Notes: generated by a model from the sequence alone, not told the origin. Shown: positions 1-8,778, counted from the stretch's first letter. The stretch: 64,000 nt of DNA from Ruminococcus sp. UNK.MGS-30 (GCA_000980705.1 LBCK01000006.1:1-64000), one strand, 5' to 3'. Made by a program: numbers and translations.

Positions 1-19
1 AAATTGCAATATAAACCAA

Positions 20-52
20 AAAAGAGGAGAACACTTGATGTTCTCCTCTTTT
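20..52. terminator. Bidirectional rho-independent terminator
   Basis: A 13-bp perfect stem (AAAAGAGGAGAAC with its complement) closes a 7-base loop, and A/T runs flank both sides, so it can act on either strand. It lies downstream of the minus-strand tRNA-Gln genes and would also end any gene entering from the left edge. Confidence 0.8.
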
Positions 53-90
53 TGCATTAGTATCATATTATGTTTATTCTGGTGCAGATA

Positions 91-129
91 AAAAAGAAAA
101 CAGCTTTTGCATTTGCAAAAGCTGTTTTT
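91..129 (-). terminator. Terminator of tRNA-Gln
   Basis: A 14-bp stem (AAAACAGCTTTTGC with its complement) and a 4-base loop are followed on the minus strand by a T run. It begins directly at the tRNA 3' end. The second tRNA-Gln copy has a degenerate version of the same sequence at about 325-358. Confidence 0.8.
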
Positions 130-204
130 GGTTGGGGTGGAAGGATTTGAACCCTCGGAATGATGGAGTCAGAGTCCACTGCCTTACCGCTTGGCTACAC
201 CCCA
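129..204 (-). tRNA. tRNA-Gln(CTG), copy 1
   Basis: The minus strand folds as a full cloverleaf with TGGGGTG pairing CACCCCA, anticodon loop CTCTGAC (anticodon CTG, codon CAG), a GGTTCAAATCC T-arm and an encoded CCA. It is identical through the body to the copy at 360-435, which points to a tandem duplication. Confidence 0.93.
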
Positions 205-242
205 GTATTTTGTGCCGCTTATCATCGTCAAGCGACTTATAT

Positions 243-271
243 ATTATAGCACGGATGGAGAAAAAAGTCAA
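243..271 (-). promoter_or_regulatory. Promoter of tRNA-Gln copy 1
   Basis: On the minus strand TTGACT and TATAAT are separated by 17 bp, with TGC directly before the -10 (extended -10). It lies about 40 bp upstream of the tRNA 5' end. Confidence 0.8.
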
Positions 272-359
272 TCGGTTATTACGTAAATAAATTAAGTACA
301 TTTCATGAACTATGAAAGAAAAAGAAAACAGCTCCCACTATTGCAGAAGCCGTTTGAAT

Positions 360-435
360 TGGTTGGGGTGGAAGGATTTGAACCCTCGGAATGATGGAGT
401 CAGAGTCCACTGCCTTACCGCTTGGCTACACCCCA
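360..435 (-). tRNA. tRNA-Gln(CTG), copy 2
   Basis: Same sequence as the copy at 129-204: anticodon loop CTCTGAC, CACCCCA/TGGGGTG acceptor and encoded CCA. The 3' flank is also related (degenerate terminator), so the duplicated unit was longer than the tRNA and the two copies have begun to diverge outside the gene. Confidence 0.93.
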
Positions 436-470
436 GTGTATTTATGTCATCTGCACCAGACGACTTTGTT

Positions 471-499
471 ATTATACCACATTTCAAGGGTCTTGTCAA
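471..499 (-). promoter_or_regulatory. Promoter of tRNA-Gln copy 2
   Basis: TTGACA, a 17-bp spacer and TATAAT read on the minus strand, about 35 bp upstream of the tRNA. Each tRNA-Gln copy therefore has its own promoter. Confidence 0.8.
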
Positions 500-659
500 C
501 GAAAATCTACAGAAAGATAGAAAGAAAAATATCACTGATTTAATTCGGCAAAAAAATAAGTTTTACAATTGAAAACTGCATGATATAAAAAGGATAAAAG
601 AAAGAAAAAATAGTCAGAAATACAAGACCAAAATCCGAATTTCTTTCACTTTCTCGAAA

Positions 660-688
660 TTGACTTTTTTCACATAGAATGCTATAAT
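660..688 (+). promoter_or_regulatory. Promoter of the MATE gene
   Basis: TTGACT, 17-bp spacer and TATAAT with TGC just before the -10, about 43 bp upstream of the start codon. Confidence 0.8.
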
Positions 689-730
689 AGAAAGCACGGC
701 TTTGAATGTAGACAGAAGGAAGAAGGATGA

Positions 731-2113
731 ATGATGAGTTCAAAGACCAAACAATACGAGATGGATATGTGCAGCGGTCCGATTCTGCGGAAAATGCTGA
801 TGTTTGCACTGCCGCTGATGCTCTCCAGTATTTTGCAGCTGCTCTTTAATGCGGCAGACATTGTGGTTGTGGGCAAGTTTGCCGGAGACAATTCCCTGGC
901 GGCAGTCGGCTCAAATACAGCGCTGATAAACCTGCTGACCAACCTGTTCATTGGACTGTCGATCGGCGCAAACGTAGTTGCTGCCCGGCACTACGGTGCA
1001 AAGGCGTGGGATGATCTGCGCCGGACGGTACATACCGCCATGCTCCTCAGTATGCTGAGTGGAGCGCTGCTGCTGGTTTTGGGCGTCATTGGCGCAGAGC
1101 AAATGCTGATCTGGATGCAGACGCCGGAAGAGGTGCTGCCTCTGGCAACTGTCTACCTGCGTATCTATTTTCTTGGTATGATTTCGACCATGGTCTATAA
1201 CTTCGGTAGCGCCCTGCTCCGTGCAGTGGGTGACACCAAACGTCCGCTGTATTTCCTGCTGTGTGCCGGCGTCATCAATGTGATTTTGAATCTGCTGTTT
1301 GTCATCGGCTTTCAGATGGACGTCATGGGCGTTGCAATCGCCACAGTCATATCTGAAACCGTGTCTGCACTGTTGGTACTGCGATGTCTCGTCAAAGAAA
1401 AAGGCGGCATCCATCTGGAACTCCGTGCAATGCGGATCGACCGAAAAAAGATGCTCCAGATCCTGCGCATCGGTCTCCCGGCAGGCTTTCAAGGCGTTGT
1501 CTTTGCGCTGTCCAACGTCGTGATTCAGTCATCGGTCAACATCTTCGGAAACATTGTCGTAGCCGGAAATTCCGCCGCTGCCAATCTGGAAGGTTTCGTC
1601 TATATGGCGATGAATGCGTTTTATCAGACCACGCTTTCCTTCGTCAGCCAGAACTATGGCGCCGGGAAACAAAAGCGAATCAACCGCATCGTTTTACTGG
1701 GTGAGGCGTGCGTTATTGTGACAGGCACTTTATTGGGAAATATGGTTGTCTTTTTCGGAAACGACCTGCTCCAGATTTACTCCAACAATCCGGAAGTGAT
1801 TGCCGCCGGAATGGTGCGCCTGCACTATATTTCCATGATCTATGCCCTATGCGGCATCATGGACGTGATGGTAGGCGCACTGCGTGGCATCGGTTATTCC
1901 ATTATGCCGATGATTGTTTCTATTGTGGGCGTGTGTGTATTGCGGCTGATCTGGCTGGCGACGGTGTTCCAGATTCCGGAGTTCCACAAAATCGAAACGG
2001 TTTATCTGTCCTATCCGGTCACCTGGATCCTGACCAGTCTGGTTTACATTGTCTTTTTTGTGTGGATTTGCATACGGTCTGCGCGAAAAAAGTCCGCTCC
2101 GTCTGCAGCATAA
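731..2113 (+). CDS. MATE family multidrug/Na+ antiporter
   Basis: A 460-residue polytopic membrane protein that fits the 12-helix MATE fold (usual length about 450). MATE proteins exchange cationic drugs or metabolites for H+ or Na+ at the cytoplasmic membrane. Diagnostic parts are the N-terminal GPILRKMLMFALPLMLSS segment, the NAADIVVVGKFAG helix and the repeat-related segment near residue 250 (RIGLPAGFQGVVFALSNV). A GAAGGA Shine-Dalgarno precedes two adjacent ATG codons at 731 and 734, either of which could be used. The gene is monocistronic behind a strong promoter. Its substrate cannot be told from sequence, and no regulator gene sits beside it. Confidence 0.9.
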   Translation: MMSSKTKQYEMDMCSGPILRKMLMFALPLMLSSILQLLFNAADIVVVGKFAGDNSLAAVGSNTALINLLTNLFIGLSIGANVVAARHYGAKAWDDLRRTVHTAMLLSMLSGALLLVLGVIGAEQMLIWMQTPEEVLPLATVYLRIYFLGMISTMVYNFGSALLRAVGDTKRPLYFLLCAGVINVILNLLFVIGFQMDVMGVAIATVISETVSALLVLRCLVKEKGGIHLELRAMRIDRKKMLQILRIGLPAGFQGVVFALSNVVIQSSVNIFGNIVVAGNSAAANLEGFVYMAMNAFYQTTLSFVSQNYGAGKQKRINRIVLLGEACVIVTGTLLGNMVVFFGNDLLQIYSNNPEVIAAGMVRLHYISMIYALCGIMDVMVGALRGIGYSIMPMIVSIVGVCVLRLIWLATVFQIPEFHKIETVYLSYPVTWILTSLVYIVFFVWICIRSARKKSAPSAA

Positions 2114-2193
2114 AATATATGAAAAGAAGAAACTGCCATGAGCACATATGGCAACCTTTTCTATTTTCCCATAAAATACATACAAGAAAACGC

Positions 2194-2222
2194 TTGACGT
2201 GTCATAAACTCCGTGCTATAAT
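2194..2222 (+). promoter_or_regulatory. Promoter of the lrgAB-regulator operon
   Basis: TTGACG, 17 bp, then TATAAT with TGC before it. The -10 is followed within 3 bp by the 15-bp operator at 2225, so a bound regulator would block the transcription start. Confidence 0.82.
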
Positions 2223-2224
2223 AG

Positions 2225-2239
2225 ATTGGTAGTACCAAT
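2225..2239 (+). promoter_or_regulatory. FadR/PdhR-type GntR operator
   Basis: A perfect inverted repeat ATTGGT-AGT-ACCAAT sits over the transcription start. This is the published pattern for PdhR-like members of the FadR subfamily of GntR regulators (ATTGGTNNNACCAAT). The third gene of the operon encodes such a regulator, so autoregulation is the simplest reading. Confidence 0.78.
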
Positions 2240-2257
2240 TAGAGAGGTGTTTGATGT

Positions 2258-2629
2258 ATGAAATGGATGAAACAATTTGGAATTATCCTGTTGATTTCGT
2301 TTGTGGGAGAGATTCTGGAAAAATGGATACCACTTCCGATTCCGGCAAGCATTTACGGAATTATTCTGCTGTTTCTTTGTCTGAAACTGAACATTATTCC
2401 CCATGAGGCCGTACACGAGACCGGAAAGTTCCTGATCGAAATTATGCCGCTGATGTTTATTCCGGCGGCAGTGGGGCTGCTGGAGACCTGGGATGTGATT
2501 GCGCCGGCTTGGCTGGAATATGTTGCAGTCACAGTGATTTCCACTTGGGTTGTCATGATTGTTTCCGGCAGAGTCACCCAGTTTGTGATTCGGCGAAAGA
2601 GAAAGGACGTGCAGGAAAACTATGTTTGA
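2258..2629 (+). CDS. lrgA: LrgA/CidA family membrane protein
   Basis: A 123-residue protein with four hydrophobic segments and the family core IPLPIPASIYGIILLF followed by IMPLMFIPAAVGL. LrgA/CidA proteins were first described as holin-like. In Bacillus subtilis the equivalent PftA forms a pyruvate transporter with its LrgB-type partner. The start at 2258 has an AGAGAGGTG Shine-Dalgarno. The reading frame overlaps lrgB by 8 nt, which suggests translational coupling. The operator and regulator favour the pyruvate/organic acid role over cell lysis here, but that is inference. Confidence 0.88.
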   Translation: MKWMKQFGIILLISFVGEILEKWIPLPIPASIYGIILLFLCLKLNIIPHEAVHETGKFLIEIMPLMFIPAAVGLLETWDVIAPAWLEYVAVTVISTWVVMIVSGRVTQFVIRRKRKDVQENYV

Positions 2630-3314
2630 ATTTTTAGAGAATTCCGCCTTTTTTGGCGTTGCAATCAGTGTAGTTTCTTACGGCATCGGGATGCTGCTGA
2701 AGAAAAAGTTTAAGCTGGCAATTTTGAATCCGCTTTTGATTTCCATTGTGATTACCATTGCATTTCTGGCGCTGACCGGAATCAGCTACGAGAAATATGA
2801 CGAGGGCGCAAAGTACCTCAACTATCTGCTGACGCCTGCGACCGTTTGCCTGGCGATTCCGCTGTATGAGCAGCTGGAACTCCTCAAGCATAACTGGCGT
2901 GCCGTGCTGCTGGGCATCTTGTCCGGCGTGCTTTCCAGCCTGGGCGTGATTTTGGGAATGGCTCTGATGTTCGGGTTCAGCCATGAGGAATACGTCACTT
3001 TCCTGCCGAAGTCGATTACCACAGCAATCGGCATGGGCGTTTCAGAAAAGCTGGGCGGCTACGTTTCCATCAGCGTTGCCGCCATCATCATTACCGGTGT
3101 TCTGGGCAATATCTTTGCAGAGATCGTCTTTAAGCTGTTCCGGATCCATGAGCCGATCGCAAAGGGAATTGCCCTGGGCACATCTTCTCACGCCATCGGT
3201 ACAGCAAAGGCAATGGAACTGGGCGAAGTGGAGGGCGCAATGAGCAGCCTTTCTATCGTAGTAGCTGGTTTGATTACTGTTATCGGCGCAACGATTTTTT
3301 CCCATATTATGTGA
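2622..3314 (+). CDS. lrgB: LrgB/CidB family membrane protein
   Basis: A 230-residue polytopic protein of the usual family length. Recognisable parts are the loop TPATVCLAIPLYEQ, the segment FLPKSITTAIGMGVSEKLGG and the C-terminal LGTSSHAIGTAKAMELGE, all hallmarks of LrgB. It is expected to form the transport complex with LrgA. It overlaps lrgA upstream and ends at the Shine-Dalgarno of the GntR gene, so the three genes form one transcript from the promoter at 2194. Confidence 0.9.
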   Translation: MFEFLENSAFFGVAISVVSYGIGMLLKKKFKLAILNPLLISIVITIAFLALTGISYEKYDEGAKYLNYLLTPATVCLAIPLYEQLELLKHNWRAVLLGILSGVLSSLGVILGMALMFGFSHEEYVTFLPKSITTAIGMGVSEKLGGYVSISVAAIIITGVLGNIFAEIVFKLFRIHEPIAKGIALGTSSHAIGTAKAMELGEVEGAMSSLSIVVAGLITVIGATIFSHIM

Positions 3315-3322
3315 GGTCATTT

Positions 3323-4012
3323 ATGCAGAGTGAAACCAGAGAATATCAAAAGGTGATTGACTATGTATCCCAAATGATTGCCGATGGGCAGCTGAAAATC
3401 GGTGACCGGCTCCCCACGGAACGGCAAATTGCAGAAACACTGTCCATTGGCAGAAACTCCACACGAGAGGCGCTGCGGATGCTGGAACACATCGGCATGA
3501 TTTCCTGTAAGCGAGGGTCCGGCAATTATCTGACAGACAATGTATCCCGGTCTGTTTCTGAAATGGTACATATGATGCTTTTGCTGGGGCAGACCGATCA
3601 GGCGGAGATCTGTTCGTTCCGTCGAAATATGGAAAAGGCAGTCTGCCGTGCGATTCTGGATGGAAAAACTTTTTCCCGCTGGGAGACCCAGGTGGCTGAA
3701 ATTCTGCACCAGGCCTGCGAAACACAGGAACGGGAAATGCAGATCGAGCTGGACAGAAGATTTCATTATCTGTTGATCCAGGCGACAGAAAACCGGTTTT
3801 GGATTGCTCTGCTGGAGCCGATCGCAGACGTCTACCGCAAGTGGATCGATGCGGCTTTGCAGTCGGCAAACGACTTTGTAAAAGCACAGCTGCAGGCAGA
3901 GCATCAGGCACTGTTTCATGCGTTGCAAAACAATGATTACGCTGCCTGTGAGGCTGCAATTGACCGGCATTATGACTATGTAGACGCAGAGCTATCTAAG
4001 TCTTCGAAATAA
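3323..4012 (+). CDS. FadR-subfamily GntR transcriptional regulator
   Basis: About 229 residues: a winged-helix GntR domain (roughly 8-75; GDRLPTERQIAETLSIGRNS then TREALRMLEHIG) and an all-helical FCD ligand domain with conserved Asp/His positions (for example RRFHYLLIQA). I chose ATG 3323 over the in-frame GTG at 3311 because TGAGG sits 7 nt upstream of the ATG. The PdhR-type operator at 2225 sits at the operon promoter. PdhR relatives sense pyruvate or other small acids, which fits control of a pyruvate-type LrgAB transporter. The effector is not provable from sequence. Confidence 0.88.
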   Translation: MQSETREYQKVIDYVSQMIADGQLKIGDRLPTERQIAETLSIGRNSTREALRMLEHIGMISCKRGSGNYLTDNVSRSVSEMVHMMLLLGQTDQAEICSFRRNMEKAVCRAILDGKTFSRWETQVAEILHQACETQEREMQIELDRRFHYLLIQATENRFWIALLEPIADVYRKWIDAALQSANDFVKAQLQAEHQALFHALQNNDYAACEAAIDRHYDYVDAELSKSSK

Positions 4013-4049
4013 TTGAATCAGAATGCGTTCCGGAAAGGGAAACGCTGCT

Positions 4050-4092
4050 GCACTGCACCAACGAATGTCACAGTTTGTGCAGTGCTTTTTTA
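4050..4092 (+). terminator. Terminator of the lrgAB operon
   Basis: A 9-bp stem GCACTGCAC/GTGCAGTGC with a long loop is followed by six T residues. Confidence 0.75.
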
Positions 4093-4144
4093 TGCAATAT
4101 CCCGATTTTGATACAGGAATCCAGTGGAATCTCCATGAAAAATC

Positions 4145-4172
4145 TTGACAGTCTCAAAATATATGGTATAAT
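4145..4172 (+). promoter_or_regulatory. Promoter of the GH5 gene
   Basis: TTGACA, 16-bp spacer and TATAAT, with about 65 nt of leader before the start codon. Confidence 0.75.
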
Positions 4173-4238
4173 AGAAAATGCAGAGCAATTCGGGATGAAC
4201 CGATTTTGCAGCAAGAGTTAATTTGGAGGTATAAAGGT

Positions 4239-6044
4239 ATGAATTTTTGGAAAAAGCTCACTGCCTGTGCACTGGCAGCTGTTATGTCGGCTGGCTTTGC
4301 AGGCTGCGGCAATTCCGGCGGCGATTCTTCCGAGAAAGAGGAGTCTGACGAAGAGGCGGCAATGCCCTATGACAGCGATTTCACAATCGGCGTAGATAAG
4401 GTTGCAGAGGCAATGGGTGCCGGCTGGAACGTAGGCAATCAGCTGGAGGCAAACTCCGGCGGTAAGGTGGATGAAACAGTCTGGGGCAATCCGGAGATTA
4501 CCCAGGAACTGATCTCTGCTGTGGCAGACGCAGGATTCACAACCGTTCGTGTGCCGGTTTCTTATCTGGACCGCATTGATGATGCGAACAACTACACCGT
4601 AGATTCAGCGTGGCTGGATCGTGTGGAAGAGGTAGTCCAGTACTGTTACAATGAAGGCTTGTATGTCATCATCAATATACACGGCGATGGATATAACACC
4701 GTTGAGGACGGCTGGTTTCTGGTAAACGGCGAAGACCAGGATATGATTTGCGAAAAGTACGAGGCAGTTTGGAAACAGATTGCAGAGCGTTTCGCAGACT
4801 ATGATGAACATTTGATTTTCGAGTCCATGAACGAAGAGTGTGACGGAACATACAACGGCGACCCGAACCGGGAGTATTATGCAAATCTGAACAAGTACAA
4901 TCAGATTTTTGTGGATACCGTTCGTGACACCGGCAAAAAGAACACCCACCGCTGGCTGCTGGTTCCCGGTTGGAATACCAATGTAGAATATACGGTTGGG
5001 GATTATGGCTTTGAAATGCCGACAGATGAAAAATGCTCTGCCGATGAGAGCCGCATGATGGTTTCCGTGCATTATTATGATCCGTGGGATTACTGCGGCA
5101 CAGAAGATCTGAAAACCATCCTGTGGGGCGAATACGGTGACAATCTGATTGAGGTCAATGGTTTCCCGAAGATGAACAAGGCAAAATGGGGCGATGAGTC
5201 CTACCTGGATGACCTGTTTACCAAGATGCAGGACAAGTTTGTGAAGAATGATATTCCGGTTATAATCGGTGAGTATGGCTGTATTGACAAGTCCTCTGCC
5301 TATGCCGATTTCTCCGGTCAGATCCAGGGCAACCGTGCATACTGGGATGGATATGTTGCAGGTAAGGCAGCGTCCATGGGTATGATTCCGGTATACTGGG
5401 ATAACGGTTTCAATGGCGTATATGGATTCGGTTTGTTCGATCGTAACACCTATGAGCAGACACAGCCGGAGATCATTTCCACAATCATTGAGGCAGTCAA
5501 GAATAAGGATCCGAAAGCTGGTCTGGACACAGTTGTAGAAACCAAGACAGAAAAGACCACAGAGGCACACGCTTACATCGGCATTCAGACAGAGATCTAT
5601 ACTTTCCGTAACTCCTGCAGCGATGGAAAGTACGGAAAGGATACCGACTACTTCAATACCTTGATTAAGTGGGGTGACGATGACCAGATCATTGACACCG
5701 GTGCAAAGTTCACGGATGCAACGATCACTGAGGACGGCACTTATACTGTTTCTGTAGATGGCTATGACTTCTCTTCGGACAGTAGCAAGCTGAATATGCT
5801 GTTTGTCAGCACCGATTTCGCATTCAACAATACGCTGAAGGTCAGCGATGTTGTTGTAAAGTGCGATGACCAGGAAATCGCCATCGACAATCCGCTGGTA
5901 ATGGCAGACGACCAGGGAAATATGTACATCGAACTGGTGAACATCTATAACACCGATCTGGCAGCGCTGAACTACACGATGCCGAAGGATAGCTTTAGCG
6001 TTACATTCACCATCAAGGGAATGGACAGCGTTTTGGCGGCGTAA
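4239..6044 (+). CDS. GH5 family endoglucanase, lipoprotein
   Basis: About 601 residues. The N-terminus is a signal peptide ending in a lipobox-like FAGC, then a Ser/Glu-rich spacer, so the enzyme should be anchored on the cell surface. The GH5 barrel (about 45-430) has the AGWNVGNQLE entry motif, the acid/base Glu199 in SMNEECDG (the usual NEP is NEE here) and the nucleophile Glu345 in IIGEYGC. A beta-sandwich of about 150 residues follows (445-600) that looks like a carbohydrate-binding module I cannot assign. There is no dockerin, unlike the GH44 and GH9 enzymes in the window. ATG 4239 is chosen over 4206 because GGAGGT lies 8 nt upstream and the signal peptide begins there. It likely cleaves beta-1,4-glucans. 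Confidence 0.88.
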   Translation: MNFWKKLTACALAAVMSAGFAGCGNSGGDSSEKEESDEEAAMPYDSDFTIGVDKVAEAMGAGWNVGNQLEANSGGKVDETVWGNPEITQELISAVADAGFTTVRVPVSYLDRIDDANNYTVDSAWLDRVEEVVQYCYNEGLYVIINIHGDGYNTVEDGWFLVNGEDQDMICEKYEAVWKQIAERFADYDEHLIFESMNEECDGTYNGDPNREYYANLNKYNQIFVDTVRDTGKKNTHRWLLVPGWNTNVEYTVGDYGFEMPTDEKCSADESRMMVSVHYYDPWDYCGTEDLKTILWGEYGDNLIEVNGFPKMNKAKWGDESYLDDLFTKMQDKFVKNDIPVIIGEYGCIDKSSAYADFSGQIQGNRAYWDGYVAGKAASMGMIPVYWDNGFNGVYGFGLFDRNTYEQTQPEIISTIIEAVKNKDPKAGLDTVVETKTEKTTEAHAYIGIQTEIYTFRNSCSDGKYGKDTDYFNTLIKWGDDDQIIDTGAKFTDATITEDGTYTVSVDGYDFSSDSSKLNMLFVSTDFAFNNTLKVSDVVVKCDDQEIAIDNPLVMADDQGNMYIELVNIYNTDLAALNYTMPKDSFSVTFTIKGMDSVLAA

Positions 6045-6069
6045 AGCAAAACTCTAAAATCATATCAAG

Positions 6070-6108
6070 AAAAGCCGGTTTCTGCGGAATTGCAGAGACC
6101 GGCTTTTT
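6070..6108 (+). terminator. Terminator of the GH5 gene
   Basis: A long stem (AAAAGCCGGTTTCTGC with its near complement) around GGAATT, followed by TTTTT. Confidence 0.85.
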
Positions 6109-6178
6109 GTATGCGTATCCTTATGTATGTATACGGAAATAAAAGAAAAAGCCTTGTTCAGATGAACAAGGCTTTTGA

Positions 6179-6256
6179 TGGGGTGGGAGATGGGATTCGA
6201 ACCCACGATCTTCGGGACCACAATCCGACGCTTTAACCAGCTAAGCTACACCCACC
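6179..6256 (-). tRNA. tRNA-His(GTG)
   Basis: Minus-strand cloverleaf with anticodon loop TTGTGGT (GTG) and the extra G at -1 opposite C73 that marks tRNA-His. CCA is encoded. The acceptor pairs GTGGGTG with CTCCCAC, with one T-T mismatch at pair 6-67. The last anticodon-stem pair is also A-C. Confidence 0.9.
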
Positions 6257-6282
6257 ATATTTGCGTCCCTCAGCGGGACATT

Positions 6283-6359
6283 TGGCGCGCCTTACTGGAT
6301 TCGAACCAGTGGCTTACTGCTTAGAAGGCAGTTACTCTATCCAGCTGAGTTAAAGGCGC
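6283..6359 (-). tRNA. tRNA-Arg(TCT)
   Basis: Minus-strand cloverleaf GCGCCTT/AAGGCGC, anticodon stem ACTGC/GCAGT and loop CTTCTAA (anticodon TCT, codon AGA); CCA encoded. Middle gene of a three-tRNA cluster. Confidence 0.93.
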
Positions 6360-6362
6360 ATT

Positions 6363-6436
<74 letters not shown>

Positions 6437-6481
6437 AAGGTATCTGTCGGTTTTATCCGTTCTGCGTCAACCGACTTATAT

Positions 6482-6510
6482 ATTATAGCACAGTCCTCCT
6501 AAAATGTCAA
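6482..6510 (-). promoter_or_regulatory. Promoter of the Gly-Arg-His tRNA cluster
   Basis: TTGACA, 17-bp spacer and TGC-TATAAT read on the minus strand, about 46 bp upstream of tRNA-Gly. Confidence 0.82.
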
Positions 6511-6703
6511 GTTTATTTTCTTTTGAAAAATCGGCACAATCACTTGCTGTACGGATGATTCTACAAAAATAAACAAAGTAAATTGATGTTTTGACCAGCA
6601 TGGAGGGAATTCTGCAAATGCCATTTTGCAAGATTTTTGTTCTGTATCGTATCGACTGGGCTTGTTCCGGAGCGTGGAATAATCGCAATTTTCCGGAAAA
6701 GGC

Positions 6704-6732
6704 TTGATTTTTTCGCCGCTTTGTGGTATGAT
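6704..6732 (+). promoter_or_regulatory. Promoter of parE-parC
   Basis: TTGATT, 17-bp spacer and TATGAT, then about 50 nt of leader ending in a GGAGGAAAGG Shine-Dalgarno before the parE ATG. Confidence 0.7.
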
Positions 6733-6784
6733 AGGAACAATGCAGCAAAATTCCGGATGACTTTTCCGGAGGAAAGGATACGAT

Positions 6785-8764
6785 ATGGCAAAAAAACAAT
6801 CCTATGACAACGAAAGCATTACCATGCTCAAAGGCCCGGATAAGGTGCGAAAGCGTCCGGGCGTTATTTTTGGTTCAGACGGACCAGATGGCTGTGCGCA
6901 CTCTATTTTTGAAGTGATCTCCAACTCCATTGATGAGGCTCGTGCCGGCTATGGCAGCAAGATCATCGTGACACGATACCGGGATAATTCCATTGAGGTC
7001 GAGGACTTCGGACGAGGCTGTCCGGTAGACTTTAATAAAAATGAAAACCGGTATAACTGGGAACTGGTGTACTGCGAACTGTATGCCGGCGGTAAATATG
7101 ACTCCAACGATGATAACTATGCTTATTCACTGGGCTTGAACGGTCTGGGATTGTGTGCAACACAGTTTGCGTCTGCCTATATGGACGTAGAAATTTTTCG
7201 TGACGGTTATCAGTATAATCTGCACTTTGAAAAAGGCGTCAATGTAGGCGGTTTGCAGAAAAAACCGACAAAGAAAAAACAAACCGGAACACGGACACAC
7301 TGGCTGCCCGACCTGGACGTATTTACAGAGATCGAAATTTCCGACGACTATTTTTGTGACACGCTCCGCAGACAGGCAGTTGTAAACCCGAATCTGCTGT
7401 TTCTCTACCGGAAAGAAGAAGAGGATGGCACCTTTACAGAAAAGCAGTACCTCTATGAAAACGGCATCGCTGACTATGTAAAAGAGATCGCCGGGGAAAA
7501 TACGCTGACTTCCATTCAGAACTGGAGTTGCCAGCGAGAGGGCCGTGACCGTGAAGATAAGCCTACTTATAAAGTAAAGCTGGGCGTGGCACTGACATTT
7601 TCCAACCAGGTACAGCGTCTGGAATACTATCACAATTCCAGCTGGCTGGAACACGGCGGTTCTCCGGATAAGGCGGTAAAACAGGCGTTCGTCTCGCAGA
7701 TCGACACCTATCTGCGGCAGAACAACAAGTATCTGAAAAATGAGTCCAAGCTGAAATTTGAGGACGTGGAATCCAGTCTGGTTTTGATTTCTTCCAGCTT
7801 TTCCACAGAGACAAGCTATGAGAACCAGACGAAAAAGGCGATAACCAATAAGTTTATCTATGAGGCAATGACCGACTTCCTCAAGCACCAGCTGGAAATT
7901 TACTTTATAGAAAATCCGGACGAGGCAGAAAAAATTGCAGCGCAGGTTCTGATTAACAAGCGCAGCCGTGAAAATGCAGAAAAAACACGTCTGAACATGA
8001 AGAAAAAGCTGACCGGCAGCATTGATGTGACCAACATGATCCCGAAGTTTGTGGATTGCCGCAGTAAAGACCTGTCCCGTCGGGAACTCTATATTGTGGA
8101 GGGCGATTCTGCGCTCGGCTCGGTAAAAATGGCACGTGACGCAGAATTCCAGGCGGTCATCCCGGTGCGTGGTAAGATTCTGAACTGTCTGAAAGCGGAC
8201 TATAATAAGATCTTCAAAAATGAGATTATCACAGATATCATTAAACTTCTGGGCTGCGGCGTTGAAGTAACGACCAAGGCAAATAAGGACATTTCCTCTT
8301 TCAACCTGGATGGCCTGCGCTGGAATAAAATCGTTATCTGTACCGATGCGGACGTAGACGGATTCCAGATCCGGACACTGATTCTGACAATGCTGTACCG
8401 TCTGACACCGACGCTGATCGACAAGGGCTGCGTGTATATTGCAGAGTCGCCGCTATTCGAAATTACAACGAAAAAGCGCACTTATTTTGCGTATACGGAA
8501 AAGGAAAAGACAGAGATCCTTGCGACTCTGGAAAACGAAAAATACACCTTGCAGCGTTCAAAAGGTCTGGGCGAGAACGAGGCGGATATGATGTCACTGA
8601 CCACCATGAACCCGGAGACACGCCGTCTGATTCAAGTTACAGCGGCAGGAATCGAAGAAACAGCTGCAATGTTTGATATGCTGCTGGGGGATGACCTCCA
8701 GGGACGAAAAGATTTCATTGCTGAATTCGGCAGCAATTATCTGGAACTGGCAGATATCTCATAA
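6785..8764 (+). CDS. parE: Topoisomerase IV subunit B (GyrB/ParE family)
   Basis: A 659-residue ATPase subunit of a type IIA topoisomerase. The GHKL ATPase domain shows NSIDEARAG (Mg/ATP Asn and Asp) and LGLNGLGLCATQ; the Toprim domain shows IVEGDSALGS with the catalytic Glu near 439, and later CTDADVDGFQIRTLI. The KGLGENEADMM segment is the usual C-terminal contact with the A subunit. With ParC downstream it decatenates or relaxes DNA with ATP. Length suits ParE better than the larger GyrB forms, but the pair could be a divergent gyrase-like enzyme: EGDSALGS replaces the usual EGDSAGGS. Start has GGAGGAAAGG upstream; 14 nt separate it from parC. Confidence 0.9.
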   Translation: MAKKQSYDNESITMLKGPDKVRKRPGVIFGSDGPDGCAHSIFEVISNSIDEARAGYGSKIIVTRYRDNSIEVEDFGRGCPVDFNKNENRYNWELVYCELYAGGKYDSNDDNYAYSLGLNGLGLCATQFASAYMDVEIFRDGYQYNLHFEKGVNVGGLQKKPTKKKQTGTRTHWLPDLDVFTEIEISDDYFCDTLRRQAVVNPNLLFLYRKEEEDGTFTEKQYLYENGIADYVKEIAGENTLTSIQNWSCQREGRDREDKPTYKVKLGVALTFSNQVQRLEYYHNSSWLEHGGSPDKAVKQAFVSQIDTYLRQNNKYLKNESKLKFEDVESSLVLISSSFSTETSYENQTKKAITNKFIYEAMTDFLKHQLEIYFIENPDEAEKIAAQVLINKRSRENAEKTRLNMKKKLTGSIDVTNMIPKFVDCRSKDLSRRELYIVEGDSALGSVKMARDAEFQAVIPVRGKILNCLKADYNKIFKNEIITDIIKLLGCGVEVTTKANKDISSFNLDGLRWNKIVICTDADVDGFQIRTLILTMLYRLTPTLIDKGCVYIAESPLFEITTKKRTYFAYTEKEKTEILATLENEKYTLQRSKGLGENEADMMSLTTMNPETRRLIQVTAAGIEETAAMFDMLLGDDLQGRKDFIAEFGSNYLELADIS

Positions 8765-8778
8765 AAGCGAGGACAAAA

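Noticed and set aside
312..572. 86-codon frame across tRNA-Gln copy 2
   Set aside because: It runs through a tRNA gene and its promoter; no Shine-Dalgarno.
911..1492. Long open frame antisense to the MATE gene (193 codons)
   Set aside because: It has no Shine-Dalgarno or family resemblance, its composition mirrors the codon pattern of the MATE gene, and it lies wholly inside it.
4605..5570. 321-codon frame antisense to the GH5 gene
   Set aside because: Hydrophobic-looking product arises from the complement of GAT/GAA-rich codons; the GH5 catalytic motifs on the other strand are conclusive.
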